This document shows, one piece after another, positions 7,672-16,548 of a stretch of DNA of 64,000 nt. The notes below the pieces were generated by a model. That model searched no databases, was not told where the DNA came from, and saw nothing but the letters and a program-made list of their open reading frames with translations. Source of the stretch: JBBBNV01 sp037137075 (GTDB taxonomy: Bacteria; Bacillota; Bacilli; Paenibacillales; NBRC-103111); the NCBI RefSeq assembly GCF_037137075.1, contig NZ_JBBBNV010000018.1, positions 36,636 through 100,635 of the forward strand. The letters are read 5' to 3'. Position 1 is the stretch's first letter, and each line of letters begins with the position of its first letter. Made by a program: the position numbers and the translations under genes.

Positions 7672-9111
7672 GTGGCTGACAGCGGGGACAGGCAGCGCTT
7701 GAACACGGGCCATCCCGAAGCACTCCGGGGGGAGCTGCGGGAGGAGCCTTCTTTGATACAGCCTGCGGGCAGGGCGGAAGCCTTGTCCGCCTCCGGGGGC
7801 AGCTGCCGGATCGGAGCTGGGGCCGTGGACAAGGCCGCTCCAGCAGCTCAGGGCTTGCCCGGACAGGAGCGGGAGACCAGGGAAGCCTCCGGGCCAGACA
7901 CGCATCAAGGCAGCACGCATGACTGGATGCAAGAGGAGCTGGCGCAGCTTAGGGAGGAGGCACAGCTTCGCAGTCTCCGTTCCACCCTGATACAAAATGA
8001 CGGGTGGCTGGTACAGGATGGTCGAAGACTTCTGAACTTATCGAGTAACCATTATTTGGGGCTAGCGCACAATTTGGACGCGGAAGCGCTGGAGGAGCTG
8101 CAGGTTCAAGCTGCGGCATGGGGCGGCAGTACGGGCACCGGCTCGACCGCTTCAAGGCTTATCACTGGCGGCAACCCGGTGCTTGCCGGCTTTGAAGCGG
8201 AATTGGCGGCATTCAAAGGCACGGAAGGCAGCCTGCTGTTCGGCAGCGGCTATCAGGCGAATGTCGGTATTATTCAGGCCCTTGCAGGGCGCGGGGACAC
8301 GGTGTTCAGTGATCGGCTGAACCATGCCAGCATTACCGACGGTATTGTGCTCAGCCGCGCCGATCACAGGCGCTACCGGCACCGGGATTTGGACCAGCTG
8401 GAGGCGATGCTCCGCAAAACGAGGCTGGAGCAAACAAGCCGGCGGCTGCTCATTGTAACCGATGCTGTATTCAGTATGGACGGCACGATAGCACCGCTTG
8501 CCGAGCTGGTCTGGTTGAAGCAGCGCTACGGGGCGATGCTGATGGTGGATGAAGCCCATAGCGGAGGGATTTACGGAGCCGAGGGGCAGGGGCTTGTACA
8601 TGCGCTGGGCCTGACCGCTGCCGTCGATGTTCAAATGGGCACGTTCGGCAAGGCGTACGGCTGCTATGGGGCCTATGCTGCCGGGGATCGGCTGCTGATA
8701 GAGTATTTGGTTAATAAAGCCCGTCCGCTTATTTATACGACGGCGCTGCCGCCGCTGATGGTGCTATGTATCAGCCGGCAATGGCGTATGGCCCGCCGGG
8801 AAGGCTGGCGGCGGCAGGCGCTGCTGGACAAGTCGGCGCGCTTTCGGTCCCGGCTGCAGGAGGCCGGGCTGGATACCTGCGGCAGCAGCAGCCATATTAT
8901 CCCGGTCCTGGCCGGGGATAATTCCGCTGCCGTCAAGCTTAGTGCCCGGCTGCGGGAGGCCGGGCTGGCCGCAGTAGCGATCCGGCCCCCGACCGTTCCG
9001 GAGGGCACGGCGCGTATCCGCTTTACGCTGATGGCGACTCAGCGGCAGCAGGATTTGGACCGGGCGGCGGAGACGATTATTCAGGTCAGCAGGGAGCTGG
9101 AACGATGCTGA
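7672..9111 (+). CDS. bioF: 8-amino-7-oxononanoate synthase with an N-terminal extension
   Basis: BioF condenses pimeloyl thioester with L-alanine, PLP-dependently, releasing CO2. Visible motifs are SSNHYLGLA, GSGYQAN, DRLNHAS, DEAHSGG and the PLP lysine K327 in GTFGKAYG. From the GTG at 7672 (GGGAAGGGG about 10 bases upstream) the protein is 479 residues. The family norm is near 390, and homology seems to begin at WMQEELAQLREEAQLRSL, about residue 84. The first 83 residues are a low-complexity Gly/Ala/Glu/Arg stretch. An internal ATG at 7927 would give a normal-length enzyme but has no good ribosome site. The stop overlaps the next gene by 7 bp. Confidence 0.93.
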   Translation: MADSGDRQRLNTGHPEALRGELREEPSLIQPAGRAEALSASGGSCRIGAGAVDKAAPAAQGLPGQERETREASGPDTHQGSTHDWMQEELAQLREEAQLRSLRSTLIQNDGWLVQDGRRLLNLSSNHYLGLAHNLDAEALEELQVQAAAWGGSTGTGSTASRLITGGNPVLAGFEAELAAFKGTEGSLLFGSGYQANVGIIQALAGRGDTVFSDRLNHASITDGIVLSRADHRRYRHRDLDQLEAMLRKTRLEQTSRRLLIVTDAVFSMDGTIAPLAELVWLKQRYGAMLMVDEAHSGGIYGAEGQGLVHALGLTAAVDVQMGTFGKAYGCYGAYAAGDRLLIEYLVNKARPLIYTTALPPLMVLCISRQWRMARREGWRRQALLDKSARFRSRLQEAGLDTCGSSSHIIPVLAGDNSAAVKLSARLREAGLAAVAIRPPTVPEGTARIRFTLMATQRQQDLDRAAETIIQVSRELERC

Positions 9112-9944
9112 ATATGCTATGGGTGCATGGCTGGGGGGCTTCGCCAGAGTTATGGCGGCAGGACGTAGAGCGGGAGCTGCCGCAGCACTGCCACGTGTTT
9201 TTTAGCTATAAGGGCTGCCGGACGATAGCCGAGGCCAGACACCGGCTTCTTGAGGTGCTGAATCGGGGACAGGGGGAAGCTTCCATCGAAGATCAGGCCG
9301 CCCCGGGACAGCCGTGGGTGGTTGTCGGCTGGTCGCTGGGCGGCCTGCTGGCATTGGATGCCCTGCATCAGGACCGGTGCAGGGCGGAGCGGCTGACGGA
9401 ATCGGCGGAGTCATTCCCGGCTGCCCGGCCCGTAGCGTTGGACGGTGCGCAGCGCACGGCGGATCGCGAGTCGATACATGCTGGCAGTCCACACCGGCTG
9501 ATTCTTGTCGACAGTACGCTGCGCTTCGCAGACCGTGATCGCAGCCGTGGCTGGCCGCCCCGTGTACTGGCGCGCATGCGCGAGCAGCTGGCGGTCTCCC
9601 CGCAGGAGACGCTGGAGCAGTTCGCTCGCTCCATGTTTACGGCAGCGGAGCTGCAGCAGCCGGTGGTTTCGGCCCTGCTTCAGTTATGGTGCTCCGATAT
9701 GAACCCGGAGCTGCTCCTGGATGGACTGGGCTATTTGGAGGCAACCGACCTTACCCCGATTTGGCCCTTATCCGCCCGGATTCAGGTGCACTGGATTCAC
9801 GGCGGGAGCGATAGTATTTGTCCGCAGGGAGCTATTCCTGCGGAGACGGCGGCTGAGGCCCTTCTGCTTCCGGATGCGGGACATGCCCCCTTCTTGACGA
9901 GTCCGGAACGCTTTTATGCAGGAATAAGGAGTTTTCTTGAATGA
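9105..9944 (+). CDS. bioH: Alpha/beta hydrolase, BioH-like pimeloyl-ACP methyl ester esterase
   Basis: A 279-residue alpha/beta-hydrolase. The oxyanion region is WVHGWGASPELW, the nucleophile elbow is GWSLGG (Ser77), and candidate acid and base lie in the C-terminal HGGSDSICP and DAGHAPF motifs. The partner bioC directly downstream implies the role: BioC methylates malonyl-ACP, fatty-acid synthesis elongates it, and a BioH-type esterase removes the methyl group to free pimeloyl-ACP for BioF. A 35-40-residue segment after the nucleophile (around TESAESFPAARPVALDGAQR) is low complexity and likely inserted. It overlaps bioF by 7 bp and bioC by 4 bp, so translation is probably coupled. The exact esterase subfamily (BioH, BioG, BioV) cannot be settled by eye. 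Confidence 0.8.
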   Translation: MLNMLWVHGWGASPELWRQDVERELPQHCHVFFSYKGCRTIAEARHRLLEVLNRGQGEASIEDQAAPGQPWVVVGWSLGGLLALDALHQDRCRAERLTESAESFPAARPVALDGAQRTADRESIHAGSPHRLILVDSTLRFADRDRSRGWPPRVLARMREQLAVSPQETLEQFARSMFTAAELQQPVVSALLQLWCSDMNPELLLDGLGYLEATDLTPIWPLSARIQVHWIHGGSDSICPQGAIPAETAAEALLLPDAGHAPFLTSPERFYAGIRSFLE

Positions 9945-11140
9945 AGATGGATAAGACGCTGATACGGAAGCATTTTGACCGCCATGCCCATGAATATGAC
10001 CATTACACTGTGGTGCAGAAGCAGATGGTGAGGCGGCTGATGACGCTGCTGAAGGAGCAGTATCCGAACGAAGGACGGGGGAGCGGCGCACCGGAATCGG
10101 TTGTTCGCCATCAGGCCAACTTCGCTGTGCCGATGTCCATTCTGGAAATCGGCTGCGGCACAGGCCGGCTTACGGCGGAGCTGCTGGAGGCTTTTCCCCA
10201 CGCGCGTATCACCGTGCTGGACTTGTCGGAACGGATGCTGGAGGAGACGCGGCGCAGGGCTGGCCCCCATGCCGACAGAGTCCGGTTTGTCACGGGAGAT
10301 GCGGAGCGGCTCCTCTGTACCGGGCATCCATTGCGCCGATCAGGGGCGCATGCTCACGGTCAGTTGCACGAGGACTGTCCGGACGGTCGGACCGGCGCGG
10401 GGCGGGAGGGTCTCCGGGGGCGCCCGGACAAGACTGATATGCAGCAGGAAGGGGAGCGGGGTCATGGGGCTGGCTGCACCGGGAGCAAGCAGGAGGGGGA
10501 CCACGAGCGCCCGGACGGGCAGATTGGCATCGAGCGGGAGGGTACTCAGCGTGAAGCGGGGGGAGCAGCAGTAGACTCCGTATCCGCAGCGCTGGACGCT
10601 TCCTACGATCTGATTGCTTCCAGTGCAACCTTCCAGTGGCTGAATGACCCTTTCGCCACAATGCAGGCCTGTCTGAAGCGCCTGGCGCCATCGGGCGTCC
10701 TGGCCTTTGCAACGTTTGGTCCGGCTACATTTCATGAGCTTCATTATGCTTTTGCCGCTGCGGAGAAGGAGCTGGGCCTGCCGTACAGGCCGCACGGCCA
10801 GGCGTATTTGTCCGCAGCGGATTGGAAGCGGGCCGTTATGAGCGGCTCCTGGTCCGGCCGCTTGCAGTGGAGGGAGGAGCTGCACTCCCTGTTTTATCCT
10901 ACAGTCCGCACCTTTCTGCGGCATGTGCAGAGGGCCGGAGCAGGCAATGCGCTTGCCCTGCCCGGGGGGCCGGAGGGGGATGCCGGTGAGCCTGCAAATC
11001 ATCCGGCCGCGGCTGGCTCGCCGCCGCTTAGCAGGAAGCTGCTTACAGCGATGGAGCAGGCGTACCGGGACAATTTTTCCGGCGGAGATCAAGGAATTCG
11101 AGTTACTTATGAGGTGTTTTACGGACTTGTCCGCGTTTAG
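9941..11140 (+). CDS. bioC: Malonyl-[acyl-carrier protein] O-methyltransferase with insertions
   Basis: BioC methylates malonyl-ACP to start pimelate synthesis. The N-terminal FDRHAHEYDHYTVVQKQM is typical of BioC, followed by the SAM-binding ILEIGCGTGRLTAELL (about residues 67-82), the ITVLDLSERML acidic loop and the DLIASSATFQWLND motif. The protein has 399 residues against about 270 usual. A Gly/Arg/Glu/Asp-rich block of roughly 80 residues (about 120-205, DNA 10310-10570) splits the Rossmann fold between strands 3 and 4, and a second Gly/Pro/Ala-rich block lies near residue 330. Both are in frame. The ATG overlaps the bioH stop as ATGA. Last gene of the operon, followed by a perfect 21-bp hairpin. 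Confidence 0.9.
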   Translation: MKMDKTLIRKHFDRHAHEYDHYTVVQKQMVRRLMTLLKEQYPNEGRGSGAPESVVRHQANFAVPMSILEIGCGTGRLTAELLEAFPHARITVLDLSERMLEETRRRAGPHADRVRFVTGDAERLLCTGHPLRRSGAHAHGQLHEDCPDGRTGAGREGLRGRPDKTDMQQEGERGHGAGCTGSKQEGDHERPDGQIGIEREGTQREAGGAAVDSVSAALDASYDLIASSATFQWLNDPFATMQACLKRLAPSGVLAFATFGPATFHELHYAFAAAEKELGLPYRPHGQAYLSAADWKRAVMSGSWSGRLQWREELHSLFYPTVRTFLRHVQRAGAGNALALPGGPEGDAGEPANHPAAAGSPPLSRKLLTAMEQAYRDNFSGGDQGIRVTYEVFYGLVRV

Positions 11141-11159
11141 CCTGCTCCAGGCTCATGCG

Positions 11160-11206
11160 CAAATAAAGCTCATCCCCTGCTGCTGGCAGGGGATGAGCTT
11201 TATTTG
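11160..11206 (+). terminator. Terminator of the bio operon
   Basis: A perfect 21-bp stem (11160-11180 with 11186-11206, core ATCCCCTGC/GCAGGGGAT) with a 5-nt loop TGCTG, 20 bp after bioC. The stem ends in TTTATTTG rather than a pure T run, and could act in either direction. Confidence 0.85.
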
Positions 11207-11225
11207 TCGTAGCGGAGGGGGAGAA

Positions 11226-11288
11226 TCCGCACCGCGCGCAGCTCCCAGCGCGCGGCGCTTCGCTGCATGACGGCGGTCGGTCGACCAC
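11226..11288 (+). repeat. Dispersed hairpin repeat, copy 2
   Basis: Same element as at 5033-5094, with the full CACCGCGCGC hairpin arm and the terminal GGTCGACC palindrome followed by ACAC. It lies 20 bp after the bio operon terminator. Confidence 0.9.
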
Positions 11289-11391
11289 ACGGTGCTTCTG
11301 TCCAATCCAGCTTTTGAAATGCTTGATTTGTAGTTAGCGATGTTTATTCTTCGTTATATCAAGCACATACTACCTTCTAGTAAGCTGAATA

Positions 11392-11405
11392 TGTAACCGA
11401 TAACA
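11392..11405 (+). promoter_or_regulatory. cre site (CcpA) ahead of the sugar ABC operon
   Basis: TGTAACCGATAACA matches every fixed position of the Firmicute catabolite-responsive element TGWAANCGNTNWCA. It ends 35 bp before the start codon of the solute-binding protein, where CcpA binding would repress the operon in rich sugar. Confidence 0.75.
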
Positions 11406-11440
11406 TTCCACATTTCATTCGTTCAGGGAGGTCACACCAG

Positions 11441-12781
11441 ATGAGAAAAACATGGAGCCGCATGGTTGGAACAGGGCTTGCCGCTGTTCTGGCTGTAGGA
11501 TTGATTGCGGGCTGCGCGGGCAAAACCGCAACGCCGTCCCCGGATACAACGAAACAGGGGGCAGCGGGCGGAGGCAAGCCGTTTGAAGGCAGAACCTTGA
11601 CGCTCGTTACTGCCAACCACCCGTGGGGGGAAGCGATTAAGCCGCTAATCCCAGATTTTGAAGCGGCCACCGGGATGAAGGTGAAGGTAGAGAGCTACTT
11701 CGAGGACCAGCTGACACAGAAGCTGACGGTCCAGTTCACCTCCGGTTCGGCCACACCGGATGTATTCATGTACCGCCCGCTGCAGGAAGGCAAGCTGTTC
11801 TACAAAAACGGCTGGGTGCAGGCGCTGGATGATTACTCCGGCAAGGATGCCAATTACGATTTCGCCGATTTCTCCAAGTCCTCGATTGGTTCTACCACGG
11901 TAGACGGCAAGCTTGCGGGGATTCCGATTATTACAGAGCAAGAGATTTTGTACTACCGCAAGGATTTGCTGCAGCAGGCCGGTATTGCCGTGCCCAAAAC
12001 ACTGGATGAGCTGACCGCCGCGGTGAAGAAGCTGCATGACCCGGCCAAGGAGCAGTACGGCTTCGTTGCTCGCGGCCAGCGCTCGCCTCTTGTTACGCAG
12101 GTATCGTCGTTCCTGTTCTCGGAGGGCGCAGATTTCACCAATGGAGACAAGGCGGCAATCAATACGCCGGAAGCGGTGAAGGCGTTTACGACCTACGGCA
12201 CGCTGCTGAAGGATTTCGGGCCTCCGGGAGTGCTGAACATGTCCTGGCCGCAAGCGTTCGGCGTATTCGCGCAAGGCAAGGTTGCCTTCATGACAGATGC
12301 CAACTCGCTGTACAGCAACGTCACGGACCCGTCCAAATCGCAGGTGTCGGACAAAGTCGGCTTCGCGGTGTTCCCGGGCGGCAAAGCCGGCTCCAAGCCG
12401 TACAGCATCACTTCCTGGGGTCTGGCGATGAACTCGAAGGCTGCCAATAAGGATGCGGCATGGGAGTTCATTAAGTGGGCGACCAGCAAGGACATCGTGC
12501 TGAAAACACAGCAAAAAGGCAACCCGGGCGCTCGTGCCTCGGTATGGGATAAACCGGAAGGCGCCACAGGCTTCCCGGCTGAGCTGGTGCCGATTATTAA
12601 GGAAAGCTCTGCTGTCGGCATCGATCATGACCGTCCGGTCGTGATCAGCGTGAGTGAAGCCCGCGACGCTGTCGGGGAAATTGTACAGAAGGTCATGTCG
12701 GGCGACCCGAACATTCAGGATGTGGCCAACAAAGCCAATGACGCGCTGCAGGCCATTATGGACAAGGACAAAACGAAATAA
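11441..12781 (+). CDS. Sugar ABC transporter solute-binding lipoprotein
   Basis: A 446-residue family 1 extracellular solute-binding protein. The signal peptide ends in the lipobox IAGC (Cys25) and is followed by a Thr/Pro/Gly linker. The mature part (LTLVTANHPWGEAIKPLIPDFEAATG...) has the layout of carbohydrate-binding proteins of the MalE/UgpB group. AGGGAGG lies upstream of the ATG. Two MalF/MalG-type permeases follow after a hairpin, and then a two-component system. No ATPase is encoded here, so a shared MsmX-type ATPase elsewhere in the genome is expected. The adjacent dehydratase, KDG kinase and aldolase suggest a sugar acid or a glycan that yields one, but the ligand cannot be read from the sequence. 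Confidence 0.92.
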   Translation: MRKTWSRMVGTGLAAVLAVGLIAGCAGKTATPSPDTTKQGAAGGGKPFEGRTLTLVTANHPWGEAIKPLIPDFEAATGMKVKVESYFEDQLTQKLTVQFTSGSATPDVFMYRPLQEGKLFYKNGWVQALDDYSGKDANYDFADFSKSSIGSTTVDGKLAGIPIITEQEILYYRKDLLQQAGIAVPKTLDELTAAVKKLHDPAKEQYGFVARGQRSPLVTQVSSFLFSEGADFTNGDKAAINTPEAVKAFTTYGTLLKDFGPPGVLNMSWPQAFGVFAQGKVAFMTDANSLYSNVTDPSKSQVSDKVGFAVFPGGKAGSKPYSITSWGLAMNSKAANKDAAWEFIKWATSKDIVLKTQQKGNPGARASVWDKPEGATGFPAELVPIIKESSAVGIDHDRPVVISVSEARDAVGEIVQKVMSGDPNIQDVANKANDALQAIMDKDKTK

Positions 12782-12796
12782 TAGCTCTGCCAAACG

Positions 12797-12824
12797 AAAG
12801 GGCCATGTCATTGTGGCCCTTTTG
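12797..12824 (+). terminator. Intra-operon hairpin between binding protein and permeases
   Basis: AAAGGGCCA pairs with TGGCCCTTT around a short loop and is followed by TG. It is likely a partial terminator or 3' stabiliser that keeps the binding protein more abundant than the permeases. Confidence 0.75.
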
Positions 12825-12873
12825 TAAATTCTGACTTCGGGGCGGACCATGGTTTCGAGAAAGGGTGAGAAGG

Positions 12874-13755
12874 ATGCCAACCGGCTGGATTGACCGTAAT
12901 TTGAAGTGGATTTATACACTTCCGGCAGTTATTTTCGTGCTGCTGATGATGCTGTTCCCGATTATATACACCTTCCGTCTCAGCTTCTATGAATGGAGCA
13001 TGTCGGCGACCACGCCGCCGGCCTGGGTCGGTCTTGATAATTACAAAGCGCTGTTTGCCGATACCCGGTTCTGGCACGCGGTCGGATCGACCTTTTATTT
13101 TACGATTGTGGCATTGGCCGCCGAAATGGTTTTGGGCGTTCTGATTGCCGTGCTGCTGGCCCGGGAGTTCAAAGGGAAAAATATCGTCAAAACGATTTTC
13201 CTGCTGCCGATGGTCGCAACACCTGTGGCGATGGGCTTGGTATGGATGTTGATTTACCAGCCGACGATCGGGGTGGCAAACCAAATGCTGAAAGCGTTCG
13301 GCTTTAAGCCGCTCCTGTGGCTGGCTTCGGAAAGCCAGGTGCTGCCGTCGCTCATTATTATTGACGTCTGGGAGTGGACGCCGATGATCTCGCTCATTAT
13401 TATGGCGGGTATTGCAACATTGCCTTCCGATCCTTATGAGGCGGCCGATGTGGACGGGGCTTCGGCATGGCGCAAGTTCGTGTCGATTACGCTTCCCCTG
13501 CTGCGTCCGACGATCCTGGTTGCGGCGATGCTGCGTCTTATTGACGTTATCAAGACGTTTGATATTATTTATGCAACAACCCAAGGCGGGCCAAACTTTG
13601 CTTCCGAGACGCTCAACCTGTACGGCTATGTGCTCGGGTTCCAGTACTTCAAGCTGGGCATGGCTTCAGCGCTGCTGGTGCTGTTCTTCCTGCTCGTTAT
13701 GGCTCTGACGTTATTCCTGATTTGGATGCGTAAGCGATTGGAGGCGGCAGCATGA
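12874..13755 (+). CDS. Sugar ABC transporter permease (MalF/UgpA type)
   Basis: A 293-residue inner-membrane permease with six hydrophobic segments, the first at LPAVIFVLLMMLFPIIYTF. The cytoplasmic EAA loop that contacts the ATPase is visible as PYEAADVDGASAWRKFVSITLPLLRP, near residue 190. The ATG at 12874 is preferred because AAAGGGTG lies six bases before it; a GTG at 12865 would add three residues and overlap that site. The next permease overlaps by 4 bp, so the two are translationally coupled and should form a heterodimer. Confidence 0.92.
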   Translation: MPTGWIDRNLKWIYTLPAVIFVLLMMLFPIIYTFRLSFYEWSMSATTPPAWVGLDNYKALFADTRFWHAVGSTFYFTIVALAAEMVLGVLIAVLLAREFKGKNIVKTIFLLPMVATPVAMGLVWMLIYQPTIGVANQMLKAFGFKPLLWLASESQVLPSLIIIDVWEWTPMISLIIMAGIATLPSDPYEAADVDGASAWRKFVSITLPLLRPTILVAAMLRLIDVIKTFDIIYATTQGGPNFASETLNLYGYVLGFQYFKLGMASALLVLFFLLVMALTLFLIWMRKRLEAAA

Positions 13756-14567
13756 AGCGCAAAAAAGGACTCCGTGTTCTTCAGTCGGTGTTAACCTTTC
13801 TCGTGGTGTTTATTTTCGCTTTCCCGTTTCTCTGGATGGTCATGGCCTCCTTTAAGACGCAGGCCCAAATTATGTCGACGGGGCAGTTTTTCTCCTTTTC
13901 GCCGGAGGCCCGCAATTACAGCAGTGTGTTTCAGGAATACGATTTCCTGCGTTTTATTTGGAACAGCTTCATTGTGGCCGTCGGGTCCACGTTCTTCTCC
14001 CTTCTGCTTGGCTTGCCGGCTGCTTATGCCGTCGCCCGCTATCACCTTCAGAAGCTGGGGCTTATCATTTTGGTCGCGCGGATTGTGCCGGGGATTACGT
14101 TTCTTATCCCGTGGTTTATTTTGTTCTCCAAAATTAATTTGGTCGATACGTACACGTCGCTTATTTTGAGCCACATGCTGGTCGGTCTGCCGTTTATTAT
14201 CTGGATCATGATTTCGTTCTTTGAGGCGCTGCCGACAGAAATCGAGGAATCCGGGCTTATCGACGGCTGTACGAAGCACCAGGTGTTTATGCGGATCATC
14301 CTGCCGATTTCCGGGCCGGGGATTATTACCTCCTCGCTGCTGTCGTTTATTTTCTCCTGGAACAACTTTATGTTCTCGATTATTTTGGCGGGCGACAAAA
14401 CAAAGACGCTGCCGATTGCCGTGTTTAACTTCATGTCGTATTCCGAGATTAACTGGGGCGCGCTGATGGCTGCGGCCTGCATCATTACCCTCCCGGTGCT
14501 GATCATTGCATTGCTTGCGCAGCGGTATGTTGTCAGCGGTTTAACCGGAGGCGCGGTCAAGGGCTGA
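13752..14567 (+). CDS. Sugar ABC transporter permease (MalG/UgpE type)
   Basis: A 271-residue permease with six predicted membrane spans, from FLVVFIFAFPFLWMV at the N-terminus to LPVLIIALLAQRYVV at the C-terminus. The EAA-type loop EIEESGLIDGCTKHQVFMRIILPISGPG marks it as a carbohydrate-uptake CUT1 subunit. It starts within the stop of the upstream permease (ATGA). A histidine kinase gene begins 50 bp later, so importer and sensor are probably one transcription unit. Confidence 0.93.
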   Translation: MKRKKGLRVLQSVLTFLVVFIFAFPFLWMVMASFKTQAQIMSTGQFFSFSPEARNYSSVFQEYDFLRFIWNSFIVAVGSTFFSLLLGLPAAYAVARYHLQKLGLIILVARIVPGITFLIPWFILFSKINLVDTYTSLILSHMLVGLPFIIWIMISFFEALPTEIEESGLIDGCTKHQVFMRIILPISGPGIITSSLLSFIFSWNNFMFSIILAGDKTKTLPIAVFNFMSYSEINWGALMAAACIITLPVLIIALLAQRYVVSGLTGGAVKG

Positions 14568-14616
14568 TGCACGGAAACGGACGGCAGCGGGAACTTATGG
14601 AAGGTGGGGGAACCCG

Positions 14617-16359
14617 TTGCCGCTCAAACTTACGATTTTTGGAAAAATCATGATTTTACTTGTGCTGCTGCTGATTCCGATCTTGCTGCTGTATAGTTTC
14701 TCCAACCGGATTACGAATCAGGTCGTTCAGGAGCAGATCAACGCCTCAAGCCTGAACCAGCTTGTATTCTTCATGCGTCAGCTCGATTCCAATATGGAGC
14801 AGCTGTCCATGTTCCCGATTATTCTGGGCAATGACCCGCATATCCGGGAATATATTGACCGGACAGGCGGCCCGCTCTATGATCCGCTCCGGGCCAATTC
14901 CCGCCTCATGCACAAGCTGAACCTGCAAAGCGTTTCGAACGCCTGGTCTAACGACCTTACCATGGTCATCGCCAAAGAAAAGCAGGTGCTGTCGTCCAAT
15001 ATTTTTCTCAATGGCAGCAGTGACTGGGCATGGCAAGAGCCGGTGCATTCGGTTTGGACCTATGAGCAGCAAAAGCTGAACGGGAATACGACAGGCGGGT
15101 TTATCCGGGAAATCAGCGAGCCGGCCAATGCCCGCACGGCAGCGCAAGCGTCTGCGCTGTACCAGGTCCGGTTCTCCGCGAGCAATCTTATGAACCGGCT
15201 GGACGAATACAAAGAGGACAAGCACAGCGACCCGTTCCTGCTGCATCAGGTGTATGATCCGATCTGGAACAGCACCTCGTCGCGAGAAATAACCGGGCCG
15301 ATCGCCGCAATGCTGCGTGAGCGCCCATTGGACCGTTCGGGGCAGGTGGAGCTGACTATCCGGGAGGAGCGGTATTTGGTCAGCTATGTGAAATCGGAGC
15401 AGCTGGATTGGGTTCTGGTCGATTACGTTCCGGTTCAAAGCATATTGTCGCCGATTACCAAAACGCGGAACTTGTTCTATATCTCCATCGGGCTGCTGCT
15501 TGCGCTGAGTGTGCTGGCTGTGTTTCTTTTGTACCGCAACGTCCAGATCCCCATTGTTCAAATGCTGCGGAGCCTGCAGCGGATGAGCCGGGGCGATTTA
15601 TCGGCACGGATTCAATACCGCTCCAAAAATGAGTTCGACTATTTGATTCGCCGCTTTAATGAGATGGCGGAACAAATCCAGGTGCTGGTGGAGGATGTGT
15701 ATGCAGAGAAGATCCGGGCCCGCGAAGCTACGCTTAAGCAGCTGCAAGCGCAGATTAATCCGCATTTCTTGTATAACTCGTTATTTTTTATTGTCAACTC
15801 GGCCAAGCTGGAGGACCATGATGCTGTCGTGGCCATGGCTGAGAATTTAGCCAAGTTTTACCGGTATACAACCCGGGTGGAGAATCAGACGGTCCGGCTG
15901 GAGGAGGAGCTGGATCTTGTACGTAATTATTTGAACATCCAAATCCTGCGCATGCACCGCTTGTCCTTCTCGATCGCGGTTGATGAGGCGATGCTGGGCG
16001 AGCTGGTGCCGCGGCTTATTTTGCAGCCGCTGGTGGAGAATGCAATTGTCCATGGGATTGAAGGAAGGGTAGGAGGCGGCCATATCCATATTACGGGCGA
16101 GCAGACAGCTGTTTACAACCGCATCCTTATTGAAGACAATGGGGCGGGACTGTCCGTGGAGCAGCTGACCTCCCTTCATCTGCAGCTTCAGCAGTCGATG
16201 ACGGAGGAGATGGGCTGCGGCACCTGGAACGTGCATCACCGCCTGTTTTATCAGTTCGGGGAGGGATCGGGCCTGCAGCTTGAACGAAGGGCTGAGGGCG
16301 GGCTTCGCGCCATTGTGACCTGGAACCGGAGGGACGTCGTAAAGCCTTTATTAAATTAG
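14617..16359 (+). CDS. YesM-type sensor histidine kinase
   Basis: A 580-residue membrane sensor kinase. A transmembrane helix lies at about residues 8-28, followed by an extracellular sensing domain to about 285. A second helix (FYISIGLLLALSVLAVFLLY) leads into a HAMP domain ending near 360. The LytS/YesM-type kinase box QINPHFLYNSL contains the phospho-acceptor His383. The ATPase N-box is LVENAIVHG and the G-box is DNGAGLS. The start is TTG at 14617 with AAGGTGGGG seven bases upstream; no ATG fits better. It lies between the sugar importer and a YesN-type regulator, the usual arrangement for sensing the transported sugar in Paenibacillus. Confidence 0.93.
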   Translation: MPLKLTIFGKIMILLVLLLIPILLLYSFSNRITNQVVQEQINASSLNQLVFFMRQLDSNMEQLSMFPIILGNDPHIREYIDRTGGPLYDPLRANSRLMHKLNLQSVSNAWSNDLTMVIAKEKQVLSSNIFLNGSSDWAWQEPVHSVWTYEQQKLNGNTTGGFIREISEPANARTAAQASALYQVRFSASNLMNRLDEYKEDKHSDPFLLHQVYDPIWNSTSSREITGPIAAMLRERPLDRSGQVELTIREERYLVSYVKSEQLDWVLVDYVPVQSILSPITKTRNLFYISIGLLLALSVLAVFLLYRNVQIPIVQMLRSLQRMSRGDLSARIQYRSKNEFDYLIRRFNEMAEQIQVLVEDVYAEKIRAREATLKQLQAQINPHFLYNSLFFIVNSAKLEDHDAVVAMAENLAKFYRYTTRVENQTVRLEEELDLVRNYLNIQILRMHRLSFSIAVDEAMLGELVPRLILQPLVENAIVHGIEGRVGGGHIHITGEQTAVYNRILIEDNGAGLSVEQLTSLHLQLQQSMTEEMGCGTWNVHHRLFYQFGEGSGLQLERRAEGGLRAIVTWNRRDVVKPLLN

Positions 16360-16548
16360 GAAAAGTACGGGAATGCCCGGGCGACATCGGCGATGAACGG
16401 CAGGTCGATCCTTCGGAAGCCGGACGGACATCGGCCGAAGGTCAGCTGCTCAGCTTCAGGGGCGCTCCAGCAAAGAGGCTGGTGAAGGAGAACACCAACG
16501 GGATGACGGGCCGGCCTGAAAACCATGGGACGGATAGGGGAAATCGTG

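Noticed and set aside
11645..12919. A 424-residue minus-strand frame opposite the solute-binding protein
   Set aside because: The plus strand encodes a clear lipoprotein with lipobox and proper ribosome site; the antisense frame is His/Arg-rich without any domain and extends into the permease.
14048..14572. A 174-residue minus-strand frame opposite the MalG-type permease
   Set aside because: Hydrophobic runs mirror the permease spans; no ribosome site and no independent features.
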